Made by a program: the position numbers and the translations under genes. Positions 53,970-63,228 of a stretch of DNA of 64,000 bases are shown piece by piece. Numbering within the stretch: position 1 is the first letter of the stretch; each line of letters begins with the position of its first letter. Origin of the DNA: Pseudomonas sp. Bc-h (GTDB lineage: Bacteria > Pseudomonadota > Gammaproteobacteria > Pseudomonadales > Pseudomonadaceae); NCBI RefSeq assembly GCF_002080045.1, contig NZ_MUIN01000009.1, positions 431,119 through 495,118 on the forward strand, given 5' to 3'. Below the pieces are notes generated by a model. The model did not search any database. It was not told the DNA's origin and saw only the letters and a program-made list of their open reading frames with translations.

Positions 53970-54875
53970 CTACGCCGAAAACCTCAACTGTGCCCCCTCC
54001 TCCCCCGGATTACGATCAAAGTAACGCTTGTACTCGCGACTGAACTGCGAGGTGCTCTGATAACCCACCTTGTGCGCGGCCTGCGCTACGCCCATCCCTT
54101 CGCCGATCAGCATCTGCTGCGCCTTCAGCAGCCGCACGCGCTTGAGGTACTGCACCGGCGACAGCAAGGTGCTGCGCTTGAAATGCTCATGGAAGGTCGA
54201 TGCGCTCATGTTCGCGCAACGGGCCAGATCCTCGACACTCAGGGCTTCGTTATAGTGATTGCGCAAATACTGCAACGCTGCCCCGATCCGGGCGAAATGC
54301 CCTTGCTGCTCGACCAGTGCACGCAATACGCCTGCCTGCGGTCCACGCAATGCGGCGTACACGACTTCACGCACCCGCGCCTGCCCCATCACCTGAGCGT
54401 CCAGCGGGTCATGCAGACAGCGCAGCAGGCGCTCGACGCTCTCGCGCATCGGCGCATCCAGTTCGGCCGAAGTCATCGATTCCGGCGTCTGCGCCTTGAC
54501 CTTCACGTCCGGCGCCTCACCCATGGCTTGCACCAGCTCACTCAAGACCGTGCGATCAATCGACACGGCAACGCCATACATCGGCTCGTCCTGAGTGGCG
54601 AAGGTCTCGCACATGAACGGCACCGAAAGCGCCTGTACCAGATAGTGGCCGGCGCCGTACTCGAAGGTACGAGGCCCAAGACGCGCCAGTTTGCTGCCCT
54701 GAGCCAGGACGATCAGGCTCGGCTCGTAAATCTGCGGGCTGCTGGCGACGTAAAAGTCCCAGGACATCGCCTGAACGCCCGGCACGCGGGTATCGACAAA
54801 GCCTGGACGCGAGGCCAGCGGTTTGATCAGGGACACCAGTGTGGCATTGGAATCGGAATGAAGAGTCAGTGACAT
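53970..54875 (-). CDS. AraC-family transcriptional regulator
   Basis: 301 residues from the ATG at 54875; the frame extends to 54911. An N-terminal AraC_N sensor domain (about 15-165) is followed by two helix-turn-helix motifs in the C-terminal third (LSVEDLARCANMSASTFHEH and AQAAHKVGYQSTSQFSREYK). It is divergent from the alcohol dehydrogenase, which it may control. In the shared gap, GGATCAG occurs twice as a direct repeat (54939-54945 and 54957-54963), an 18-base period that would suit an AraC-type site. Confidence 0.9.
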   Translation of the reverse strand: MSLTLHSDSNATLVSLIKPLASRPGFVDTRVPGVQAMSWDFYVASSPQIYEPSLIVLAQGSKLARLGPRTFEYGAGHYLVQALSVPFMCETFATQDEPMYGVAVSIDRTVLSELVQAMGEAPDVKVKAQTPESMTSAELDAPMRESVERLLRCLHDPLDAQVMGQARVREVVYAALRGPQAGVLRALVEQQGHFARIGAALQYLRNHYNEALSVEDLARCANMSASTFHEHFKRSTLLSPVQYLKRVRLLKAQQMLIGEGMGVAQAAHKVGYQSTSQFSREYKRYFDRNPGEEGAQLRFSA

Positions 54876-55054
54876 GGATAACCGGGACGGAGGATTAGAC
54901 AGTGCAATCATCGCAGATCTGCCGCACGACGCATCACTGGATCAGACAGGTTCGGAGGATCAGGCATGACTCACGTAGGAATGGTCATGGCTGATAAGGG
55001 CGTCGCTGCGCAGAATGCACCGCCTCAACTGTCATCGTTTATGCGAGGTTTCAC

Positions 55055-56107
55055 ATGTACACAGCTATCGGTTACGCCGCTCAATCGGCCACGGCACCCC
55101 TCGCCCCCATGACCTTCAACCGCCGCAGCCCGCGCCCGGACGACGTGGCGATCGAGATCCTCTACTGCGGCGTCTGCCACTCCGATATCCACCAGGCACG
55201 CAATGAATGGGGCATCGCCGTTTACCCGCTGATGCCCGGCCACGAGATCGTCGGCAAGGTCACCGAAGTCGGCGCCAACGTGAGCAAACACAAGGTCGGT
55301 GATCTGGTTGGCGTTGGCTGCATGGTCGACTCCTGCCGCCATTGCGAAGCCTGCGCCGCAGACCTTGAGCAATATTGCCTTGAAGGCCCCACCCTGACCT
55401 ACGCCACCCCTGACCGCATCGACGGCAGCAACACCATGGGCGGCTACTCCAACAGCATCGTGGTCAGCGAGCATTTCGTGGTGCGTATCCCGGAGAAACT
55501 GGATCCGGCGGCTGCCGCCCCGATCCTCTGCGCCGGCATCACCACCTACTCGCCACTCAAGCACTATGGCGTCAAGGCGGGTGACAAGGTGGGCGTGCTG
55601 GGCATGGGCGGTCTGGGCCACATGGGTATCAAGTTCGCCAAGGCCATGGGCGCCGAAGTGACCTTGTACACCCGCTCGGCGAGCAAGGCTGAAGAAGCCC
55701 GTTGTCAGGGTGCCGATCATGTGATCGTGTCCACCGACGCCGAGCAGATGAAAGCCGCAGCGGGTCATTTCGACTTCCTGCTGGACACCATTCCGGTGCA
55801 GCACGACCTGAACCCCTATCTGGAAACCCTGCGCTTCGACGGCGTGCACATTCTGGTGGGCCTGATCGAGCCAGTCGACCCGGCACTGCATGCGGCCAAT
55901 CTGGTGATGAAGCGTCGTGTACTGGCCGGCTCGTTGATCGGCGGCATTGCTGAGACCCAGGAAGTGCTGGATTTCTGCGCCGAGCACGACATCAGCTGCG
56001 ACATCGAAATGCTCGACATCAAAAACATCAACGAGGCGTACAGCCGCATGATTGCCGGTGACGTGAAGTACCGTTTCGTGATCGATATGGCGACGTTGAA
56101 GGCCTGA
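55055..56107 (+). CDS. Zinc-dependent NAD(P) alcohol/aldehyde dehydrogenase (YahK-like)
   Basis: 350 residues. Catalytic zinc ligands C41, H63 and C159 (CGVCHSD, PGHE, PILCAGIT). Structural zinc cysteines C94, C97, C100 and C108. Rossmann motif GMGGLGHMG at 183-191. It resembles the cinnamyl-alcohol-dehydrogenase/YahK group, which reduces aldehydes with NADPH. The substrate is unknown. It is divergent from an AraC regulator. Confidence 0.92.
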   Translation: MYTAIGYAAQSATAPLAPMTFNRRSPRPDDVAIEILYCGVCHSDIHQARNEWGIAVYPLMPGHEIVGKVTEVGANVSKHKVGDLVGVGCMVDSCRHCEACAADLEQYCLEGPTLTYATPDRIDGSNTMGGYSNSIVVSEHFVVRIPEKLDPAAAAPILCAGITTYSPLKHYGVKAGDKVGVLGMGGLGHMGIKFAKAMGAEVTLYTRSASKAEEARCQGADHVIVSTDAEQMKAAAGHFDFLLDTIPVQHDLNPYLETLRFDGVHILVGLIEPVDPALHAANLVMKRRVLAGSLIGGIAETQEVLDFCAEHDISCDIEMLDIKNINEAYSRMIAGDVKYRFVIDMATLKA

Positions 56108-56159
56108 TCATTCGCTTTGCTGCCGCAACGCTGACTAACGGCAGACGACCTGCCTGAAG

Positions 56160-56246
56160 TGGGAGGGAGCTTGCGCGCGACGAGATTTGTCTGGCGATTA
56201 ACCTGTGTCAGATGTACCGGCCTCTCGCGAGCAAGCTCCTTCCCTC
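56160..56246. repeat. Degenerate REP doublet
   Basis: GTGGGAGGGAGCTTGCGCGC on the left and CTCGCGAGCAAGCTCCTTCC on the right are diverged arms of the same family as 53869-53957. It lies between the convergent dehydrogenase and IclR genes. Confidence 0.85.
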
Positions 56247-56283
56247 GGTCATCCGCGGCATAGGAAATTTCGGGGTAACTTGA

Positions 56284-57090
56284 CTAGCCACCGAGTTCCG
56301 CCGACAACCGCGCTGTCACTTCCTTGATCACCGGCACCAGCTCGGCCATCTTCTCAAGCGGCATGTACGGTACGGTACTGGCGATGCTGATCCCGGCGAC
56401 GATGTGTTTGCTGGCGTCGCGAACAGGCGCCGCGACACAGCGAATAGACGGTTCGTTGTCTTCCAGATCGAACGCGTAGCCACCCTTCACATACTCGTGC
56501 ATACGTTCGCGCACCTGCTCCCACGTCTGCTCCTGATGGGCAGGCCACAACGGGTTTCTCGCCACCTCCGGCACGCTGACGTCATACAGACGGCGCCACT
56601 CGCTTTCCGGGCTGTCCAGCAGCAGCGCCTTGCCGATACCGGTGCGCGCCAACGGCATGCGATGCCCCACCCGAGAGCGCATTTCCGGGCCATTGCGGCC
56701 AGGGTTCTTGTGCAGATACAACACCTCGTCCCCATCACGTACGGCAAGATGAATGGTATCGCCGGTCAGGGCTGACAGCTCGTCAAGAAACGGCCGCGCC
56801 AGCATCGCCAGCGGCAGTTCCTCACGCGCCTGAAACCCCAGTTCGATCAACTTGGGTCCCAGCAGATAACCCACTTGCGGCAGCACACGCAGATAACGCT
56901 CCTCCACCAGACAACTGGCCAGGCGATGGGTGGTGCTGCGCGTGGTGCCGATCAGTCGGGCAATTTCCTTGAGGTCGCGCGCGCCGCTGGCAACGGCCTG
57001 AACCACGCCCAGACCGCGCAGCAGGGTTTGCGTGCCGGTGGGTGCCGCGTCTTTGCCGGCCACATTTGCGGTGTCGGAAGAGTCTTGCAT
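56284..57090 (-). CDS. IclR-family regulator, probably of the dgo operon
   Basis: 268 residues. An N-terminal winged helix (about 20-80, LKEIARLIGTTRSTTHRLAS) and a C-terminal IclR effector domain (about 95-265, with RSRVGHRMPLARTGIGKALL). It is the last gene after dgoKADT, 64 bases beyond the transporter stop. It probably senses galactonate or a breakdown product. E. coli uses a GntR-type DgoR instead. Confidence 0.88.
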   Translation of the reverse strand: MQDSSDTANVAGKDAAPTGTQTLLRGLGVVQAVASGARDLKEIARLIGTTRSTTHRLASCLVEERYLRVLPQVGYLLGPKLIELGFQAREELPLAMLARPFLDELSALTGDTIHLAVRDGDEVLYLHKNPGRNGPEMRSRVGHRMPLARTGIGKALLLDSPESEWRRLYDVSVPEVARNPLWPAHQEQTWEQVRERMHEYVKGGYAFDLEDNEPSIRCVAAPVRDASKHIVAGISIASTVPYMPLEKMAELVPVIKEVTARLSAELGG

Positions 57091-57154
57091 ATCGCGCCTT
57101 ATCGAATCGGAAAGCTGGCGGCATTATCGTCGCCAGCTCTCGCAGTGCCAATCG

Positions 57155-58468
57155 TTACAGCTCGATCCGCTCGACCTTGCCCACCAGCAGGATGTATGAC
57201 AGCGCCCCCAGCAGCGCCAGCACGGCGATGTAGGTGATGGCCGGTGCGAAGGAGTCGCCGGTCGCCAGGAAGCCAATGACAATCGGCGTGGCAATCGCCG
57301 CCAGGTTGCCGATCAAATTGAAGGTGCCTCCGGTCAAGCCCAACAGACGTGCCGGCGCCAGGGTCGAAACCAGCGACCAGGTAATCGACGCCAGGCCATT
57401 GCCGAAGAACGCCAGGGCCAGGAAGGCAATTACCAGCGGCGTCGATTCGACGTAGTTGGCGCCGATGATCGAGGTGGAAATCAGCAGCCCGGCAATGATC
57501 GGCAACTTGCGCGCGAAGCCTACGGTGTAGCCGCGACGGATCAGCCAGTCAGAGAAGAACCCAGAGCACAACACACCGACGAAGGCGGCAAGAAAAGGCA
57601 GCGATGCCAGCAGGCCGGACTTGATGAAATCCATGCCGCGGTACTTCACCAGGTAGGTCGGGAACCAGGTCAGGAAGAACCACAGCGTCGAGTTCAGGCA
57701 GAACTGGCCCAGGTAAATACCCCACAGCTTGCGCTTGCTGAGCACGATCCCCAGATCCTGCCAGCTGAAACCGCTCCTGGCTTTTTCGGTGTCGGTCTGG
57801 ATATCGACAAGACCGCCGCCCTCCTTGATCAGGTCGATTTCGCTCTGGTTGACGCCTTTGAAGTCACGCGGCTCGCGATAAACCATGTACCAGATCGCGG
57901 CCCAGATCACGCCGACGCCCCCGGTGGCAACGAACACCATGTGCCAGCCGAAGGTGGCCTGCAGCCAGGCGAGTACCGGGGTCAGGAAGGCCAGGCCGAC
58001 GAACTGGCCAGAGGTATAAAAGCCGACCGCCGTGGCGCGTTCTTTTTCAGGGAACCAGGCGGTGACTACACGGCTGTTGATCGGGTAAGCCGGAGCTTCC
58101 AGCGCACCGACGGCCATGCGCAACAGGAACAGGCCGAGGAAGCTGCCGACAAAGCCCAGGAAGATGGTCGCGATCGACCACAGGGCCAGTGCGACGGTAT
58201 AGAGAATGCGCGGTGGAACACGGTCCACCAGCCAGCCGCCGGGCAATTGCATGGCGGCGTAGGTCCAGCCGAAGGCGGAGAACACCAGGCCGACGTGAAC
58301 AGGATCGATACCCAGCTCGCTGGTCAGGGCGGGCGCGGCAATGGAGAGGTTGCTGCGGTCCAGGTAGTTGATCACGACGGTGATAAACAGCAGGACCATG
58401 ATGAAAAAGCGTTTGCGGGTCGGCGTGGCGGTAATCGCCCGCGCCTCTGGCAAGGTCTGTGTGCGCAT
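57155..58468 (-). CDS. dgoT: MFS D-galactonate transporter
   Basis: 437 residues with about 12 membrane segments, of the anion:cation symporter branch of MFS (NYLDRSNLSIAAPALTSELG, GWLVDRVPPRILY). The name comes from its place beside dgoK, dgoA and dgoD. A related hexonate such as gluconate or glucarate is possible. GAGG lies 8 bases before the ATG. A 192-base gap to dgoD holds a repeat. Confidence 0.85.
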   Translation of the reverse strand: MRTQTLPEARAITATPTRKRFFIMVLLFITVVINYLDRSNLSIAAPALTSELGIDPVHVGLVFSAFGWTYAAMQLPGGWLVDRVPPRILYTVALALWSIATIFLGFVGSFLGLFLLRMAVGALEAPAYPINSRVVTAWFPEKERATAVGFYTSGQFVGLAFLTPVLAWLQATFGWHMVFVATGGVGVIWAAIWYMVYREPRDFKGVNQSEIDLIKEGGGLVDIQTDTEKARSGFSWQDLGIVLSKRKLWGIYLGQFCLNSTLWFFLTWFPTYLVKYRGMDFIKSGLLASLPFLAAFVGVLCSGFFSDWLIRRGYTVGFARKLPIIAGLLISTSIIGANYVESTPLVIAFLALAFFGNGLASITWSLVSTLAPARLLGLTGGTFNLIGNLAAIATPIVIGFLATGDSFAPAITYIAVLALLGALSYILLVGKVERIEL

Positions 58469-58544
58469 GGGGAGTGCCTCTTTTTATGTTTATCTGAGGT
58501 CTGGAATTTTTTGTGTCTTGCTTTCGATACCGCCACCGAAACCG

Positions 58545-58642
58545 TGATCGTTCCACACGCTCTGCGTGGGAATGCCTCACATGACGCTCTGCGTCATCCG
58601 GGACGCAGAGCGCCCGGACAGCGTGGAACGTTCAACGATCAG
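58545..58642. repeat. Intergenic inverted repeat between dgoD and dgoT
   Basis: TGATCGTTCCACACGCTCTG on the left mirrors GCGTGGAACGTTCAACGATC on the right. Inner hairpins GACGCTCTGCGTC and GGACGCAGAGCG lie between. It resembles the Pseudomonas GATCGTTCCCACGCTC repeat family. It lies within a same-strand operon. Confidence 0.8.
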
Positions 58643-58660
58643 GTCTGGCTGACTGCACAA

Positions 58661-59809
58661 TCACCACTCGGCGAAACTGCCGTCGGCGTGACGCCAGATC
58701 GGGTTGCGCCAGCGGTGACCGATGGCCGCGCGCTCCTTGACGTATTCCTCGTTGATCTCGATGCCCAGGCCCGGGCCGTTCGGGATCTTCACCATGCCCT
58801 TGTCGTAGTCGAACACTTCAGGGTTCTTGATGTAATCGAGCAGGTCATTGCTTTCGTTGTAGTGAATGCCCAGGCTTTGTTCCTGAATGAACGCGTTGTA
58901 GCAGGCCGCATCCAGTTGCAGACACGCTGCCAGCGCAATCGGCCCCAGCGGGCAATGCAGCGCCAGCGCCACGTCGTAGGCCTCAGCCATGTTGGCGATC
59001 TTGCGGGTTTCGGTGATGCCGCCCGCGTGGGAAGCATCGGGCTGGATGATGTCGACGTAGCCTTCGCTCAGCACTCGTTTGAAGTCCCAGCGGGAGAACA
59101 GACGCTCGCCCAAGGCAATCGGCGTGCTGGTCAGCGGTGCGAGTTCCTTCAGGGCTTCGTAGTTTTCGCTGAGCACTGGTTCTTCGATGAACATCAGCTT
59201 GTACGGGTCCAGTTCTTTCATCAGCACCTTGGCCATAGGCTTGTGGACCCGGCCATGGAAGTCGACACCGATGCCGACGTTCGGGCCCACTGCGTCCCGC
59301 ACGGCGGCAACGTTGGCCAGCGCCAGATCGACTTTCTCGAAGGTGTCGAGGAACTGCAGCTCTTCGGTGCCGTTCATCTTCACCGCAGTGAAGCCACGGG
59401 AAACGGCTTCTTTTGCCGCACGCGCCGTGTCGGCCGGACGGTCACCGCCGATCCACGAGTACACGCGGATCTTGTCACGCACCTGGCCGCCCAGCAGATC
59501 GCTGACCGAAACGCCCAGCGCCTTGCCCTTGATGTCCCACAACGCCTGGTCGATGCCGGCCAGCGCGCTCATGTGGATTGCGCCGCCCCGGTAGAAGCCG
59601 CCGCGATAGAGCACGGTCCAGATGTCTTCGATGTTGCGCGGATCCTTGCCGATCAGGTAGTCGGACAGTTCTTCAACAGCGGCGGCGACGGTGTGCGCGC
59701 GCCCTTCGACCACAGGCTCACCCCAGCCGGTGACGCCCTGATCGGTTTCCACTTTCAGGAAACACCAACGCGGCGGAACGATGAAGGTCGTGAGTTTGGT
59801 GATTTTCAT
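58661..59809 (-). CDS. dgoD: D-galactonate dehydratase
   Basis: 382 residues, the same length as E. coli DgoD. Enolase-superfamily residues fall at identical numbers: metal ligands D183, E209 and E235, and catalytic H185 and H285. It dehydrates D-galactonate to 2-keto-3-deoxygalactonate. The ATG at 59809 follows AGAG; the frame extending to 59845 adds residues that homologues lack. Confidence 0.96.
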   Translation of the reverse strand: MKITKLTTFIVPPRWCFLKVETDQGVTGWGEPVVEGRAHTVAAAVEELSDYLIGKDPRNIEDIWTVLYRGGFYRGGAIHMSALAGIDQALWDIKGKALGVSVSDLLGGQVRDKIRVYSWIGGDRPADTARAAKEAVSRGFTAVKMNGTEELQFLDTFEKVDLALANVAAVRDAVGPNVGIGVDFHGRVHKPMAKVLMKELDPYKLMFIEEPVLSENYEALKELAPLTSTPIALGERLFSRWDFKRVLSEGYVDIIQPDASHAGGITETRKIANMAEAYDVALALHCPLGPIALAACLQLDAACYNAFIQEQSLGIHYNESNDLLDYIKNPEVFDYDKGMVKIPNGPGLGIEINEEYVKERAAIGHRWRNPIWRHADGSFAEW

Positions 59810-59862
59810 CTCTTGTCTCTCTTGTATTCGAAACCGGTTATTCAAACGCTGCGGTCAGTGCA

Positions 59863-60498
59863 TCACTGTTGGTTCGCAGGGCGATATTGATTCCAGGCCG
59901 CCACATAGCCTTTGGCGCGCTCGGCGACGTCTGCAGCGCTCATCCCCGGCTTGAACAGCCCGGAACCCAGGCCGAAGCCCTTCACGCCAGCGTCGAGGAA
60001 CACTTTCATGTTGTCCGGCGTGATTCCGCCGACCGGCAGCAACACGGTGCCGGCCGGCAATACCGCAAGCCATGCCTTGACCACCGCTGGCCCCATCTGC
60101 TCGGCAGGGAACATCTTCAGTACGTCAGCGCCTTCTGCCAGTGCAGCGAAGGCCTCGGTCGGCGTCGCGACGCCCGGGGACAGAAACAGGCCTTCGGCCT
60201 TGGCGGCGCGCAAGACGTCCGGGTCGCTGTGGGGCATGACGATGACCTGTCCGCCGGCTTCTTTGACCTGACGCACCTGCTCCGGGGTCAACACCGTTCC
60301 GGCGCCGATCAGGCAATCGGCGGGCAGGCTCTGACGCAGCAAGCGTATGCTGTCGTACGGCTGAGGGGAATTGAGCGGTACTTCAATGACGCGAAAGCCG
60401 GCCTGGTACAGGACATCGCCGATAGCCGGTGCTTCTTCGGGGCGCAGGCCGCGCAGGATAGCGACCAGACCGTTTTGCGCGAGGGCTTGTTTGAGCAT
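59863..60498 (-). CDS. dgoA: 2-dehydro-3-deoxy-6-phosphogalactonate aldolase
   Basis: 211 residues (205 in E. coli). KDPG/KDPGal aldolase barrel with E39 and the Schiff-base lysine K128 (DVLKMFPAEQ). It splits KDPGal into pyruvate and glyceraldehyde-3-phosphate. It begins 1 base after the dgoK stop. Confidence 0.95.
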   Translation of the reverse strand: MLKQALAQNGLVAILRGLRPEEAPAIGDVLYQAGFRVIEVPLNSPQPYDSIRLLRQSLPADCLIGAGTVLTPEQVRQVKEAGGQVIVMPHSDPDVLRAAKAEGLFLSPGVATPTEAFAALAEGADVLKMFPAEQMGPAVVKAWLAVLPAGTVLLPVGGITPDNMKVFLDAGVKGFGLGSGLFKPGMSAADVAERAKGYVAAWNQYRPANQQ

Positions 60499-60499
60499 C

Positions 60500-61516
60500 T
60501 CAGTTCTCTACAGGAAGGGGCCGGGAAGCGGCCGCAGTAGTGGAAGAAATCAGTCCAGCCTGAACCGCAACCTGCCATAGGCCACGCTCGGTCGCCTGTT
60601 CGGCCAGGTTCACATGCGCGAAGCCGTTGGCATTCAGCGCACGCTGGTAGCGCTCCAGCAGCGGGCCGCTACCGATCAGAATGACCGCAGGCAGATTCGT
60701 TTCGTGCTGACGGAGCAACTGCGCCAGGGCCACGATTTCGTGGCCGATCAGCAACCCCGACAGGTAGTCGGGTTGTGCAGTGCCTGGCAGGGAGCCAGTC
60801 AGGCCGAGGGTCCGGCAACTGAAGATCGTCGACAGAGGCCCAGCCGCGCCACTCGGCGATTTCGCGACTGCCACGCCACGATCGAACGCTGTGGTATCGA
60901 ACGCATCGCTGCGCTGCATGGTGCGCCCGAGAATGGTGTGACTGGACAACGCGGCGTAAACCTCGCCGGTCATGAAGGTATCGAAATGCACGATTTGTCC
61001 ATCGACCGCCCTCACCCATTTCGAATGACTGCCCGGCAGACCGATCAGCAAAGGTTTGTCGGCTTCGCTCGCGGGCAGTGAACTGAGAATGCCGAGGACC
61101 TGGGTTTCTTCGCCGCGCATGACGTTCGGCAACTCTGAGCGCTGCAGCACGCCAGGAACGATATACACGTCCACACCCCGCAGGCTACGCACCGCGACCA
61201 GCGCCGAGCTCAGCCCGGCAACGCTGGCGGGGGTTTGCTGATAGACCGCTTCGCGCCAGCCTTGAGCGCTGCCGACCATGCCACAGGCAATGACCGGCAA
61301 CGTCGGATCAGCGTCGAGCCAGTCCCCACAGGCTTCGTCGAAGGCCAGTTCGAAGCCGTCGCTGCACATCTGGCCGGCAATCTGCCGCGCAGTCATAGGC
61401 AGCTGCATGATGCCCGCGCTGAGCGAGCGATGTTCCAATACTCGGCCGTGTTCACCGAGCCGATACGCGCGAAGGGACGTCGTTCCCCAATCGAGCGCGA
61501 TCAATTGCGCCTGCAT
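60500..61516 (-). CDS. dgoK: 2-dehydro-3-deoxygalactonokinase
   Basis: 338 residues. The sugar-kinase-like N-terminus LIALDWGTTSLRAYRL holds the phosphate-binding loop, and the family pattern GLPGSHSKWV lies mid-protein. It phosphorylates 2-keto-3-deoxygalactonate with ATP. First gene of the dgoKADT-iclR operon; its promoter should lie in 61517-61871, where no other gene is supported. Confidence 0.94.
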   Translation of the reverse strand: MQAQLIALDWGTTSLRAYRLGEHGRVLEHRSLSAGIMQLPMTARQIAGQMCSDGFELAFDEACGDWLDADPTLPVIACGMVGSAQGWREAVYQQTPASVAGLSSALVAVRSLRGVDVYIVPGVLQRSELPNVMRGEETQVLGILSSLPASEADKPLLIGLPGSHSKWVRAVDGQIVHFDTFMTGEVYAALSSHTILGRTMQRSDAFDTTAFDRGVAVAKSPSGAAGPLSTIFSCRTLGLTGSLPGTAQPDYLSGLLIGHEIVALAQLLRQHETNLPAVILIGSGPLLERYQRALNANGFAHVNLAEQATERGLWQVAVQAGLISSTTAAASRPLPVEN

Positions 61517-61871
61517 GGCTTCACCTGATTGTTATTGATGAGTGAATGCGGGACGAACTATAAACCCGACAAGCAATAAATCTCAATATGTAAATTATCG
61601 TCCCATATTTTGGGATATTTACGTTTTGCGACGAAAGCACTTCATCTGCATCTATTTGAATGTGGTGCCAGGCCGATTCGCTGAGGCATACTCCGACGCT
61701 CTTGGCGACCGAATTCCTACACGCCAAGACCACCGCTCATCAGCCGTCAGTGCCGAAGGTGGTAACCTCCCCGCCCTTTTCTCACATGCCTTTTACCGGT
61801 CTCGTCTGCACTTCTTGCAGGCGGCCAGCTGCCCCCCTACGTCTAAACTCATCTACAAAAGGACCCGTCAG

Positions 61872-63032
61872 ATGAAGCGATTTCTCGTGCTCGACAGCTT
61901 GCGAGGCCTATGTGCAGTCGCCTTGATCGTTCATCACTCACACATTGAGCGCAGCATCACTGAGCTGACGTTTTTCCGAAACGCCAGTCAGTTCGTGGGC
62001 TTTTTCTTCGCCTTGAGCGGGTTTCTGATTTATCGACGCTACATCGGCAACCTGAGTACGCCTCGGCAGTTAGGCGAATTCGTCGTTAAGCGCACCTGTC
62101 GCGTCATGCCCCTGCACATTGCCGTGCTGCTGTTTTTCATCGGTTTCGAATGCCTGAAGCTGGTGCTGGAGCGTTACGGGCTGTCATTGAATTATCCGGC
62201 CTTCAGTGGCGACCGCGCTCCGGGCGAAATCCTGCCCAATCTTCTGTTGATCCAGGCTTGGTGGCCGACGTTCAACGCCCTATCGTTCAACTATCCATCG
62301 TGGTTCATCAGCGTCGAGTTCTATCTGTGGATGACCTTTGCGCTCATTCTGTTCTCGCTGCCAGGGCTGGCGCGCAAGTTGTTCTCGCTGCTATGCGTTC
62401 TGGCCTTCGTGGCGCTGTACAAGGATTTCAGTCTGATTCCGCGCAACGTGCTGTGGGGCGCTTCGTGCTTCTTCGCGGGCGCGATCACCTATCGGTTGTA
62501 TGTGCGGCTGCATGACTGGATGCCGGGAGTGGTGATCGCCAGTGTGCTGGAGGTCGGGACTCTGGGCGCAATTTACTGGGTCATGACGGAAGGCGAGCAG
62601 CCGCTGACCATCGAACTGGGGATGCTGTTCTGCCTGGCAGTGCTGATCTTTGCCTTTGAAGCCGGGGTCATCTCGCAATTGCTGCGTCTTCGGTCTTTCC
62701 CGGCGCTGGGCAAGTTATGGCTGTCGATCTACCTGACCCACGCTGCCGTAATCTTCATGCTCGCCACGGCGCTGACCATTGCGGCGAAGTTCAGCGGCTT
62801 TTCGATGCTGGTCGACAGGCCTGGCGAGACCAGCGGCACGATGGTGCGTTATCTGAGCACCGGGACCGCGCTGAACGATAATTTGCTGATGCTATTGGTG
62901 GTGGTCGCCGTGGTGGTGGTTTCGATGCTGACCCGCCGGTATATCGAAACCCCCTGGATTCGGTTTGGCAGGCATTGGCACCACGGCACGTTGTTTCGCC
63001 GCAGGAAGGATGATCAGCGGCAGGGTGTTTGA
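61872..63032 (+). CDS. Membrane acyltransferase (acyltransferase 3 family)
   Basis: 386 residues from the ATG at 61872 (GGA upstream). The open frame reaches back to 61542, but those 110 codons are unlike any acyltransferase and overlap the dgoK promoter region. About ten membrane segments. The N-terminal motif LDSLRGLCAVALIVHHSH is typical of OafA/NodX-type O-acyltransferases. It likely acetylates a surface polysaccharide or lipid. It stands alone, with no polysaccharide genes beside it. Confidence 0.87.
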   Translation: MKRFLVLDSLRGLCAVALIVHHSHIERSITELTFFRNASQFVGFFFALSGFLIYRRYIGNLSTPRQLGEFVVKRTCRVMPLHIAVLLFFIGFECLKLVLERYGLSLNYPAFSGDRAPGEILPNLLLIQAWWPTFNALSFNYPSWFISVEFYLWMTFALILFSLPGLARKLFSLLCVLAFVALYKDFSLIPRNVLWGASCFFAGAITYRLYVRLHDWMPGVVIASVLEVGTLGAIYWVMTEGEQPLTIELGMLFCLAVLIFAFEAGVISQLLRLRSFPALGKLWLSIYLTHAAVIFMLATALTIAAKFSGFSMLVDRPGETSGTMVRYLSTGTALNDNLLMLLVVVAVVVVSMLTRRYIETPWIRFGRHWHHGTLFRRRKDDQRQGV

Positions 63033-63080
63033 TGTGTATGGCGGTTTAGGGCACTTTTTAGGTGTCCGTATCCGAGATCA

Positions 63081-63110
63081 GCGAAACAGGTCTGGCGTTA
63101 GCCAGACCCC
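63081..63110. repeat. Isolated tail module of the composite repeat
   Basis: GCGAAACAGGTCTGGCGTTA then GCCAGACCCC is the same as the tail ending unit B at 9433, about 54 kb away. It contains the TCTGGC-N4-GCCAGA hairpin. Confidence 0.8.
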
Positions 63111-63176
63111 ATATCAGCGCCATACGACCGCCGGACAAACACACAAAGCCCGGCACCAGCCCGAAAACGCCCGCAT

Positions 63177-63206
63177 AAAAAAACCGCCCCTAAAAGGCGG
63201 TTTTTT
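63177..63206. terminator. Bidirectional terminator between acyltransferase and asd
   Basis: AAAAAACCGCC and GGCGGTTTTTT pair across CCTAAAA. It is flanked by A- and T-runs and lies between convergent genes. Confidence 0.95.
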
Positions 63207-63228
63207 CATTTACGGCACAAAGAACGAA

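Noticed and set aside
57941..59890. A plus-strand open frame of 649 codons across dgoT and dgoD
   Set aside because: It spans two real genes and a repeat on the other strand, and has no recognisable domain or ribosome site.
61542..61871. 110-codon N-terminal extension of the acyltransferase
   Set aside because: It has no membrane segment or homology pattern, and the family motif begins right after the ATG at 61872.
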